Of a stretch of DNA of 64,000 bases, positions 1-11,000 are shown piece after piece; the stretch's first letter is position 1; the number at the start of each line of letters is the position of its first letter. The position numbers were made by a program, and so were the translations under genes. The notes under the pieces were generated by a model, which saw only the letters and a list, made by a program, of their open reading frames with translations, did not search any database and was not told the origin of the DNA. The DNA is taken from assembly GCA_051453625.1 (NCBI GenBank), contig JBOZIK010000001.1:103054758-103118757 (forward strand), in the 5' to 3' direction. This DNA comes from Welwitschia mirabilis (Eukaryota > Gnetophyta > Gnetopsida > Welwitschiales).

Positions 1-738
1 TTGGAAATTACTTTCACTCCTAAACACATCACGTTTTTCACTAGCAATAAGTCTTGGTCGGTGGCGGGCATGGGAGCCTTACATAGATAGAGATCCGTGT
101 CAGGCTACGCTGCCCTCTGAGCTTGTTGTGCAATCATAATTACCTTAACTGGGAAGTTTAGGCCATACAGAGAGCCGTGTCTCTCTTAAGTAGAAACGTC
201 TGGGGCACCTCGAGGTTAAGATTCCCATGTATGCCTTTGTAATCGAGGGCATATTGGGTGAAGACTAGAGGCACAGTGGTAGGGTCTACTTTGATTTCAT
301 CATCAAGTTGAGAGGGAGTCATAAGTGTAATCAATCTTAAAATTTACTGAGTCTAAGTATAAGTAGGTTGTCGACATTGCATGGTACTCTCCTTTAAGGT
401 TGCATCAAGTCAGAAAAGAGGCGCCATTGTGGTATTTAGTGCTGAATTGCTCGTATTTGCTCTTGCAGTATTTAGGGCTGAATTGCTTGAATAAAGGTTT
501 TGTTCTTTCTGTCTGTGAATAAAGGTAGCTAAAATCTTCTGCATCTCATTTCACCTTTTTTGTTTTTGTTTTTGTCTATATGTATTTCTATTGTTTCTAT
601 TTTTTCAACTGTTGGTATCCACCCTGACCCCAATCAATTGGAGGATCCCTTTTTGAAGTTGCATTTCCCTCTCTCACATCTCTCTGTACCTCTTCATCTC
701 GCATCTGTATCCACTCCACATCCTTGCCTTGGTTTTGT

Positions 739-1923
739 CTTCCACACTCTAGGTATGGAAGAGGGGAATTTGCCTGAACCCCTACCTTTCTTTCATGCCT
801 AAGGTGTGGAAGACTAGGCGGTCTTCTCAGACTTCTATGTCCAATGCGTGGAGGAAGGTCTTTCCCCTCTCCTTCCTTAGCCTCACCTAACCTAGAACCA
901 ATTTTAGAACCTTCCTCTCACTACTTTGTCATCTCGGCTCTTCAGTTGGAACAAGTTTCTCCCTTAGTTGAGTTCCCTATCTTTGGGCCCCATGCCCCCA
1001 TCCCATGTCTGTAGACTCCTAAGTTCCCTCAATTGATGATCTTTGCCTTCTAACTGAGTTCCTCCATCATCCTTCCCCTTTTTAACCTTCCCTTCCATCC
1101 TTCCCATCTTCCGTTTACCTTCTTCATTCCCTTTTTCCATGTCCTGGGCATGAAAGAGAGGGTCCACTACCTCTCTTGACCTGTCTTTCACCCTCTGTGT
1201 GTGGAAGACAAGATTCTGTATCATATTTGCATGCCTATGGGATGCAAGACAAGTCTCTTCCATTCTTCTTTGCCTTATGCTATCTTATAGGGCACTGAGA
1301 ACCCTTGCCGGCATCTGATAGGTCCCTCCTTTGGTTGACCTTCTCCTTCGGAAACCCTCTGATGACTGATCAGTAGTTTAGAAGGTCAGGTTTTTCTCCT
1401 TTCTCTGTCTTCCTTGACTAGACACCACCCCTTACAGTTGAAGACCCTTGTCTCTTCATCTAGTTGACCTTGCCTATGGCTTTCCCCTTTTTCCTTTTCT
1501 TACTTTCTCTTCCTCTTTTCCCTTCTTTGCTTCTCTTTCCCTCCCTTATCTCTCTTCCATGCCCCAGACATGAAGGGAGTGACTCTCCTATCTTCCATGA
1601 CCAGGACATGGAAGTTCCCATTTCCTTCTCTCTCTGCAATTGCCTCTAACTTCGAGGTTCCCCTCTAGATTGCTTCTAGCATCAAAGCAAGGCTATCTTG
1701 AGACAAATGTCTTCCCAAAAAATTCTCCACTGATTCCAAAGGATCCAAAGCTCCTCTCCTCTGTCCTACATTCCAACAAAGGCACCTTTCAAGGTAGCAA
1801 GCTCCTCCAATAGTGCAAGTCACACAAACTCCTTATCTTCTCCTTTCCTTTCCCTCTGTTTTTGACTCCTTTTTCCCTTCCTTCCTCCCTTCAACCCAGC
1901 TCTTCCATGCCTAGGATGTGGAC
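739..1923. repeat. Dispersed family of about 23-bp quasi-palindromes (CTTCCATGnCCnRGACATGGAAG)
   Basis: Similar imperfect palindromes occur at 739-761, 790-812, 1134-1157, 1554-1575, 1592-1614 and 1902-1923; weaker ones are near 1184-1208 and 1227-1248. The best copy, 1592-1614, pairs CTTCCATG with CATGGAAG across a short CC-rich centre. Because the unit is self-complementary, both strands translate to FHxxxME-like peptides, which explains the similar-looking short ORFs in opposite directions. Function is unknown; it could be an LTR-internal regulatory or structural motif. Confidence 0.6.
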
Positions 1924-2060
1924 TATGGCCTACCTTCCACGCGCATTGGACGAGGGAGCCTCCTTGAGCTTTAAAGCTTGTCTCTAGCGCTTAGACATTT
2001 TTTGGTGCCCTTCCTTCAGTCAAGTATAACTAGGACACACGTTAGTAGGACAATTCTAAC

Positions 2061-2206
2061 TCATCTAGGATGAAGACTTCAAAGTCAGGTATAACTTATG
2101 TAATTTTAGACCTACTTTTACCTTAGACTCATCTAGGGTGAAGACTTCAAAGTCAGGTATAACCTAGGACACAAGTTATAAGGACAATTCTGACTTTGAA
2201 GTCTTC
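2061..2206. repeat. Direct repeat plus 16-bp perfect inverted repeat
   Basis: The phrase TCATCTAGGRTGAAGACTTC with the following AAAGTCAGGTATAAC occurs at 2061-2095 and again at about 2129-2163. GAAGACTTCAAAGTCA at 2140-2155 is matched exactly by its reverse complement TGACTTTGAAGTCTTC at 2191-2206, giving a 16-bp stem with a 35-nt loop. Confidence 0.75.
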
Positions 2207-2995
2207 TTCTCCTCTTCCATTGGATCAAAAAGAGCCTCAGGGTTGCATCAAGTCCTTGGGTCGTGCGAAAATCAAGCGACCCTCTCCATGATGTTACACC
2301 ATGGGGTGAGTACCAACTAGATTACTAATATGGCAACTACTAATCTTGTAGGAGAATCATCCTTGGTGCTGTAAGGGAATCAGCCAAACCACTTAAATAC
2401 ATTGTTGCTACCTTCAGATGTGCTTTGCTACAGATGCCATGCAATCAGCATGGAGGTTGTCTCAGGATGCTGTTCTCAGCCCTTCATCTCCATAATCACC
2501 TAGTTTCTTTCACTTTCTTTTGATGCTACTTTCACTTCTTTGCCCTCAGACAAGCGGTGCAGCCTTTCCCTCTTTCCTTTTTGCCTCTAAGTCCCTCTAT
2601 TTGGGAGGCTGCCTCTTTATCTACTTTTCTTTCCTAACTTTCCTTCATCACCCCTATTTACTAAGAGGGACTACTTGTTGCTCGCCTTGGGTGTGAACAC
2701 CTCTCCATCCTATCACTCAGGTGAGAACATCTGTTCTTGTCGAGGGTTGGGATGACCTTCTTAGTCCAGTTGCTCAGTTTTAGTTCTCTCTAGCATCTGC
2801 CATTATAGAGGGAACCATGAGAAGATCAGAAGATCAGATACCATCTCCTTCTCTCTGCTTGTCTTCTCTTTGTAGGATTGCCCCTTTCCTAAGTTTCACT
2901 CCCAGCTTACCCTCATCGCAGGAGAGGTCGTCTTCTGTTCTCTCATCGTTCTCTCTTTTCCTACCTCTAGCACTGACAGAAAGAGGGAGGGAGCC

Positions 2996-3003
2996 TATTT
3001 ATA
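2996..3003 (-). promoter_or_regulatory. Candidate LTR TATA box (TATAAATA on the minus strand)
   Basis: TATTTATA on + is TATAAATA on -, about 500 bp inside the minus-strand start of the candidate LTR. The position suits a U3 promoter of a minus-oriented element. There is no transcript evidence and AT-rich octamers are common. Confidence 0.25.
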
Positions 3004-3504
3004 CTCTCCTGCTGTCATCTTAAAGGGGGAGCAATTTTTCTGCAGCCAAGTTGGCCTTTACAGTGAATAAAGCATATTGAGTTTTCCTAAACTCTGACAG
3101 TTGCTGTTTTAGGCATGTTAGTGTTAGGTGCCAGTCTTCTCAAAAGGGACAAGAATTCCCTTGTCGTGGTGGGAGACGATGACCCTCAAGTATACCCTTT
3201 TTCCTTCTTGGTGCAAGAACTTGCCCACAACAGCCTTGGGAGGAGATCTAGCTTTGGAATCTCTACTTCCTAACCCCTAAGATCTGCTACAGCATCCCCT
3301 CACAGCTACCTCTATGATTTGGAGCCTCTATCTTTTCCTCAGGAAGTCTTCCCTCTTCCCTTTTACTTCCTTTTTCCCCCGCCTTCTCCCTTTACTTTGT
3401 ATTCTTTTCTGTGAGGTTTAAGCAGGCTTGGATCCTTTGCTCTAGCTTGTGTCCTAGTTTTTCTCTACCTTGAGGGCTTGATCTAGGGTGCCTAATTTCC
3501 AACA

Positions 3505-4858
3505 GCCCTCCCAAACAAGTCTAGAGCACCTCACCCTCGAAAGTGGACATTATTGCCTTTCCACGCGTAGGGAATAAAATTTACATCAGCACCAACCTTG
3601 ACCAGCACCTTTGATCACATCCTATGCTACAACAAGAGTGACTTATTTGTCTTTGGTATGGTTCTCCTTATTTATCAAGTTTTCTTTCCTACTTTCAATT
3701 TTGTGCTTTCTATCTTGGTAACTAGCAACAGCATGATGCCTTCAACCTAGATCCTCTTACAATTAAGTCATCTTTGTAGCAAATTTCTTTTACTTCATAA
3801 AACACTTCTGCAATACCTTTCTGATTTAGATTGTGTAGTGGAAACCTGAAGAAAAGAAATGAAAATATAATTTTTTTCAATGGATTATGCTAACATACGA
3901 TCATTTATATGCTGAAGGTTCATTATACAATTAGTTCTTGTTATTCTGTAAGCGAAGTTACACGACTTCCTTTGCAATATTATGAAAGGCGCTGTTGCAT
4001 TATAAAGTACCTTTGGGCATTAGAATGTAATTAAGTTTAAAAGGAATAAAGCTTTAGAGTTTCAACGTTGAAACCCTTGCGTTATTTATGCCTAGATTTT
4101 GAGGCTGGAATCACTTCTTGGACATACATTTTGAGAGGAAGCAATTTCTTGCAAGACAGATTTGTAACCCTAAATCCGAAGCTTTATGCTTTTTTTTGGC
4201 TTCTATTCTTGATAAATGCTCTGCACTCTTTCCCAAGGATGTAGGTTAGAAAGAGGTTCATCATGATAAATCTCTGTACGCTTTTCATTGTTTCTTTGTT
4301 CTTTTTACCTGTTGCTTTACTACCTTTCATTACAACACTAAAAATTGTTAAAATTCTCCAAATCACTTTTTTTTCATCTGTTCTTTGAATTTCTCTTAAA
4401 TCACTTTCATCAGCCTTCGTTGTAAAATCATGCATGGGCCCACCTTTTCATAGGCTTATGTAATTTTAGAAGTTGTGCATACTAGCAATTAGACTGTTTG
4501 TTAATATCAATTATCACAACAAAACAAACATCTTTTGAAGTTCTTGGTTACCTAATAAATTAGTATTATTAGCCAGTTAATACAACACAGAGAACTATTT
4601 AAATGCATAAAGTTATTCATAATGGATGGATAACAGAGCTTTCACAAGACACAGCACATACTATGTGAAGCCATGTGTCTTTTATTTTGAGCCTGAATGT
4701 GTTTTCTTGTATTTGACATTTTGCATTTTACTTTAAAATGAATTTCTTTCAGAAGATCACACATTGGCACACAAGGAAGTTTTCTTTAATAATTGTTGAA
4801 ATGGAATAAATGCCCTTTTCTGATTGTGAAGAGACTGTTTGGCAATTGTTTTACGCAG
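3505..4858. other. Non-coding stretch, probably an intron of the rhomboid gene
   Basis: AT-rich, no recognisable exon or repeat. It ends in a pyrimidine-rich acceptor (TTTTACGCAG) at the first recognised rhomboid exon. The conserved upstream rhomboid segment (first membrane helix and its loop) was looked for here by eye and not found, so the intron probably continues through the LTR-like block and out of the window. Confidence 0.5.
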
Positions 4859-5022
4859 CACGGATTGGAGTCGTGTATCTTGTCTCTGCTTTTGGTGGAA
4901 GTATAATGTCAGCACTTTTTAACCAGAACGGTGTTTCTGTTGGAGCTTCTGGTGCACTCTTTGGTTTGTTGGGTGCGATGCTTTCAGAGTTGATCACAAA
5001 TTGGACTATATATTCTAATAAG
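4859..5022 (+). CDS. RBL: RBL exon with the catalytic serine
   Basis: Begins after acceptor TTTTACGCAG with two bases completing a codon from the missing previous exon, then [24 protein letters not shown] and [11 protein letters not shown]. It ends AAG before donor GTTAGG at 5023. The upstream in-frame ATG at 4810 is not used, because the sequence before 4859 has no rhomboid similarity. Confidence 0.9.
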
Positions 5023-8000
5023 GTTAGGATATTGGAGTATAATCCACAACCACATTTTAGTAGTCATTTGAGTTTTCATTCTGTATATTGTTAACTGACT
5101 TATTATTTTCTGCAGATTGCAGCATTGGTTACTCTCATTTTTATAATCGCAGTGAATCTGGCTTTTGGTTTGTTGCCCCATGTTGACAATTTTGCTCACA
5201 TTGGAGGATTTATTTCTGGGTTTCTGCTTGGATTTGTGTTTTTGGTTCGGCCTCAATTTGGGTGGAGAGACCACAGAAACGGGCACCCAGGAAATCAAGT
5301 TTTTGCAATTACTAAATCTAGGCACAGTGTGTGTCAGTATGCCCTCGGGATTTTTGCTTTTGTTCTGCTGGTAATAGGGTGAGTGTTTAAACTGTAAATA
5401 AAATAATCCACATCTTTCTTTTGAATTTATATGTTTGCAAATTAATTTTGAAGAGGACTGTTTAGCTACCGAAATTGTGGTACCTTTCTCTTGTCTTTTG
5501 CTGGCTTCTTCTTGTATAGCAAATAGGGCCAGGCTTTTCCAATTTCTATGTTCATTTTCGACATATCGTATTTGGATTCTGTAAAAAGAAATCATTTATC
5601 AGGGATGAAGAGAAATGTTTGTTTCTATGAAGTGGAAGAGTCCTGGTCTTTGTAATATAATTTATTCTTTTAGTGTCTTCATAGAGGGGAGTGACATTGA
5701 ACACATACGGAAAGACAGGGCAAACATATTACACCTTTTAGGGCAGATCGCCAAGATGTTTCCATTTGAAGTTCTAGGCATGTATAAATTTTTATACCTT
5801 TCCAAGCATGAAATCATGCATAAACACAGATTCTCTCTTCCTTTTATTCCTCTTTTATTTTGGTCTGCCTCAATGATTCATCAATTTGGTCAGTTTCTTT
5901 TTTTCTTTTTTAGTTTACTTTTTAGTATATCTGGCAAAAAAATGAGGAAGGAGTAAAGCTGAGGGGTCATATGACCTCCATAGCGGATAAGTCTGATTTT
6001 GTCTAATCAAAAAATATAATTCATATGATTTTCTAGCTAGACCTTAATCCTAAATGAAAAGAGCTTTGAGATGTTACTCTACAGAATGATTGAAGTTATT
6101 TCAGATTCATAGAACTCTTCAGATCCAATTTTCAAAGAAACAAATTTCTTATTCATTCTATCCAAATGAATAGTAGTTCTTTTATCTTTTCATCAGCTTC
6201 ATTTCACTCATTTTTGCATTCAGATCCAATTTTCAGAACAACAATATTTTCACTCATCTTATCCAAATGCAACAGTAGTTCTTTTAGTTTTTCAACAGCT
6301 TCTTTTTGCTGATTTTTGCATATTCAAAAAAGTAAATTTTTTGGTTCTCCTCCCTCCTGCTGCACCTTTCCTTTTTTTTTTTAACTTTAAATGGCATTTT
6401 TGAAAATGCAATGAAGTATTCATCATCATCATTGTTGTCTTCTTCTTCTTCTTTGAGGACACCACATGTTCTACATACAAACAACTCATGAAGTATTCGT
6501 TTTTGTTGCATGTTTAACAGACACAAAATGCATTTTATCTTTTATTCATTCTCTTGTTCTAATGGTGCTTCATCTTTTAAAAGTAGATAAATAACAGTTA
6601 CAATTTACTTCATGAATCATATTTGCATTTTCTTTTTGTGACACTCCTATCTTTTCTTACAAACTGATAATAAAAAGTACTTTTTTCCCCTTTCCTATGT
6701 ATCTTTAAGGTTAACCTGCTATAGCAGGCCATAAGGGGACCTGACATCTCCTCTCTAGTCCCTTCCAAAATTGGATGTAAGCATTCACCAAAGAGTCCAC
6801 CCGAGGAGCGGGTAGGTTACTACTTAGTGATACTTAGTGAGACAGAAAAGGCATAACTGTCAACCCTACATTTCAACAGTTGCAACTACTTTAACTGAGT
6901 TGCTGATCATGGGCTTTCAAAACACAAAGGGCATAGCGAGTGGTCAGCTGGCATGGGTAATATCACCAGGGCAGTGGTGCTGCATGCCAGTCTGCTTCAA
7001 ATGCTCGTCGTTTAACAATTAGCAAGTGTAATGATTCATGTAAGCCTGCCTTCCTAGTCTGTGTGATTCCCAAGTTATAATTTAAATTCAAGAATTTAAA
7101 AATTTAGCACAAAGTATCAAGTCATTTTACTTCCCTAGTGATCCAACTCATGGTTACCACCACTGGTTTAAACATTCCCATTTGCATGGGATCTGCTGTG
7201 TGGGTGAGGTGGCATTGGTTTTTATGGCCTGCTGCCTGCTTTCTAGAAAATTAAGTTATACACAAAGTGGATCATGGTGAATGTGGGTGCCATAGAAATA
7301 GAGAATTGCCTAGTGATAACATACCAGATATTGCATTTTGTTTGACCAGACACTCTCCTATCCTAACTGGAATAGTAATCAGCTACAAGGTAAGAAATTT
7401 ACAAAATAAAAAAGAAAATAAGTGACAACCATGCAGATATTCATTGCCAATGTGATGAATAATGAATGCATTTTCCTCTTTTGCTGCATTGATGATAGAC
7501 TTTCTGAAGTAGCAGTCAAAGTGTGATGGCATTGATCTTCCTATTCCCTACAAAGGAAACCTTACCTAGGGTTTCAACAATGACGATGTTAAGAGTGAGA
7601 TGAAGAATGGTTTTGTGTCTAACAAATGGTAAACATGCTGAAGGGTTACTCAGATTCAATATTTTATCGCAGAAAACAGCATGGAAATATTGATTGCGAG
7701 AATAGACTATTCGATTCAATGCACAAAACATATTGAACCTCTGTGGAAACAATGAAAATGATAAGAATTCAATGGTACAGCAACAAAATAGCTTCTTTCA
7801 TTAGCCAATCAGCAGTACATTAGGGCCCATGCATATGCAAAACATATTAAAATGATTTGCAGAATGATTGGTCTCATGCTTCTTTGGATATTTGGATGAA
7901 TGGATGGGGCAAGATTTCAGATTTGAATGAAGTTTGCAGCTAAATTCTTGCTACAAGCAAGGATGTTTAATGGCCTGGATTATGTATGGATACTTAAGAT

Positions 8001-11000
8001 GGAATTTTTTTAAAAGAAAATTAGGGTCAAATTCAATATTTATAGGCCATTTTAGCATGTTTAGGAGACCTGCTACATGGCAATAACATTATATATCAAT
8101 CCAGTTAGGATTTGGGAGGTTTTTGGTTGTCCAAACCTAAGTTAAAAAGGTGTTTTTGGCATCTGACAGGGGTTGCACACCCTGAGTTGAGAGGTTGGAT
8201 GACTAAGATGGTAAAAGAGCAAATACTGGGATTATAATGATTTTTTGCTGAAAGAGAGGTTGGAAGGATCAAATGGGATACTATATAATGCAAAAAGGGA
8301 CGGTAGTCACTGAGGCATTGTTGTAATGTGAACCCAAATTCTATTTTTTATTCCCATCTTTGTTATATTCTTATGTTGACTGTAGATGGTTATAACAGGT
8401 GGATTGGGTTATATAAAATCACCTTGGAGTAGTTACTAAATAAAACCTTGGAGTAGTTACTAAATAAACTGTAGTTTAAAATAGGAGTATTTTGGGTAGG
8501 AGGCAATTAGTGTTTGGCTACATCGTGCTAAATCTCTCTCTTATATATGCCCCTTTAGCCATTCAGGTCTGGGTGTGGTGTGCTTCCTTGCTACTGTGTA
8601 TTCGCTAAATCTTTTGGCTGCTAATAAGAGCTCTGCACTGCATTCCCAAGAAGTATGTTAGAAAGGGTTCGAACCTCTTTAAATGTTTTGTGCTATTTTC
8701 ATTTCTGTTCATTTTCGTTCATCTCATTTTATGCTGCATTCATTTTGATAACAGGCATGACTTATGATGCCACATAAATAGATATGTTACATTTCACTCT
8801 TTCACAAAGCATCTCATTTTAAATGCCCATTATAACTGCGGGAGCTCATCAAGAAATGATTCAACACAAGTGATTGATAATGTTTTGAATCAAAGTTGTG
8901 TTCATTTTTTCCCACCATGATGACACACCAAGCATGTCTTTGATCTTGCTTTTGGCTCTGATAATTTTATCCTCTTAGAAAAACACCTCTAGATCACTAT
9001 ACAGATAAGGATCCCTTTTACAGGCTATTTCTGCATTTGCCCTTGAGGTTAGAGTTACCTACATTAAGATTAGTCAGACCTTGAGATCGAGCTAGTCTTT
9101 TCTCAATCTGTTTTGGACATCTCATGAGCATGCTATGTTCTTTTTCATTGTCTTCTTAGATTGCTTTATTCTATAACGGTTTTCCATTATTTTATTAATT
9201 TGATTACGTAAAATCTGATATAAAGAAAATGTAAAACTCTATAGAATTAGTATAATGCTATTCCATAATTATCATTTACCTGACCTAGAGCAACCTTTCC
9301 ATGGCTTTCTTCATGCTTTAGATGACTTTCAAATGGATTTCCATGTATCTAGCTTGCTTTCCATCTACATGGATGTGTCTTAGTTTACCACTGACTTTTG
9401 TTCCAGATCCATGTTTCATGATGATGCAAAATCTTTCTCAAGGGTAGGACATCATATCTGACAAAATCCTTTGCCGCATACGAGGAGTTCCATTAAGTTG
9501 ACATTTTCCCCTCTTTTATTATCATCTTAATCTTGTTACTTGGATGTTGCCACCTTTGACAAGCCCCAGCTACATTTCCTAATTTTTCGCGGTTGTAAAA
9601 AAAGATTTTATTAGGTAATAGAGAGCAATATGAATCACATAGTAGTGGGGCCCTACGCCAGATTTTAGAAAGGAACCATTCTTCACATTTTAAATATATC
9701 CAATAGGCAGAAGAGAAGAATTATTTTGAAAAATGAGAGCCAGTGAGGAAACAACTTTGATTCTAAGAGATATAAGAAAGGATTCTCCAACAATGTTGCC
9801 TAAGATTTTCGTATTTCTAAGCTTCCATATTTCAAATAGAAATAAATTTTCTGCAGCATCCGATAAAGTTTGTAATCTAGCTGAAGTAGAAAGGCACACT
9901 CCAAAGAATGCAAACTCCTGCAAATTTGATGCCAACTAAAACTTCTCTGAAGCAAATTAACCTCAAGCTGCAACTTTGCAATTCCAGAAAGCATGTAGAA
10001 AAGTTTCTTCTGTATTACAATGAGGACACTGAGGATTATTAATACCCAAATGATGAAGACGAGGACCCAAAGGAAGTCCTTGTTGACAAAAACACCACAT
10101 AAAATAGGCAATCTTAGAGGGCACTTTGATTTTCCACACTACTGCAATTTTTTTTCCCCATAATGTATCATCAAAAGATAAATTTCACACACTGGTAATT
10201 TGGATAACTTCCAATTCTGACATAAAGAAGCAATGTACCCAATCTTACAAGAGTAATCTTCAAAATACTTTTCCTGAGGCCAGCTCAAATCCTCAATTAC
10301 ATCAGAATGAAGAACATTCTCACAAACTGAACACAAAAAATAATGAGAGTCTGATAGCTGTCCTGCAAGGAATCTAAAAGATTCAATTTCTCCTGTATAA
10401 CATTCCAAGATGATGGCTGAGCAGCTCTTGGAAGCCACACGCCACGTAAATTCACCAAACTGTTACAAAGAAAACTAAGAGCTATTCTTTCACCCAATTG
10501 ACCATTTGGAAGATTCAAGAAGGAATGCCAGAAGGCTGTGCTGCCACTTATATCCTTGTATTTCTTTTGCAGAAAAGGTTTCACAGAGCACCAAGCATTC
10601 CAAATTGCATGAAGATAAGGGGTCCTTGAAATTGGACTTGGGACTTTGATACAATTAAAACTTGAAAAGATATGCCCTTGCAATTTGATGAGCCATTAAT
10701 TTTGCTAGTGTAGATAGAAGTACAAACTAACAGTTTCCATGATTCATTTCATTCTCAAGCCTGCACTATCCATTTGGCTGCACAAGCTCTTCCCAAATTA
10801 AATAATAAAGGAATGCCTAACCCACCTTGAGTCCTATGTCTATAGCAAATATCCTAAGCAACTCTTTTAAAGCTCTCCGTACCTGTGTTTTTTTTTTGCC
10901 ATAAGAAATCCTGAAGCCATATAGAAATTTTTTGGAAAGCAGTCCCTCGGGACCTGTGTTTTTTTGCCATAAGAAATCCTTGAGCCATTTAGAAATTTTT

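Larger units (their letters stand above)
1..3504. mobile_element. Candidate long LTR (about 3.5 kb), solo or edge of an element
   Basis: The window opens with TTGGAAATTA and the reverse complement TAATTTCCAA lies at 3493-3502, followed by CA. Read on the minus strand the right edge begins TGTTGGAAATTAG, a typical LTR start, and is preceded there by a purine-rich stretch (TTTGGGAGGG). The interval is CT-rich and GC-richer than its surroundings, has no long ORF, and contains local repeats. This fits an LTR whose two ends are inverted copies, with the left two bases outside the window. The left target duplication cannot be seen, so solo LTR versus full element cannot be decided. The short ORFs inside are not credible genes. 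Confidence 0.4.

Noticed and set aside
964-1263. Minus-strand 99-codon ORF with FHAQDMEKG-like peptides
   Set aside because: Low-complexity Lys/Glu/Gly composition from the complementary strand of a CT-rich block; the repeated peptide comes from the self-complementary DNA motif.
4984-5595. 203-codon minus-strand ORF overlapping the RBL exons
   Set aside because: Antisense to two well-supported rhomboid exons, Lys/Asn/Ser-rich, no domain recognised.
5615-5956. 113-codon + ORF in the RBL intron as a possible extra exon
   Set aside because: The flanking exons join in frame without it, it matches no rhomboid segment, and it contains a T-rich low-complexity tail.
6421-6460. Microsatellite with ATC and CTT units as a functional element
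   Set aside because: Short simple repeat typical of plant introns; nothing indicates function.
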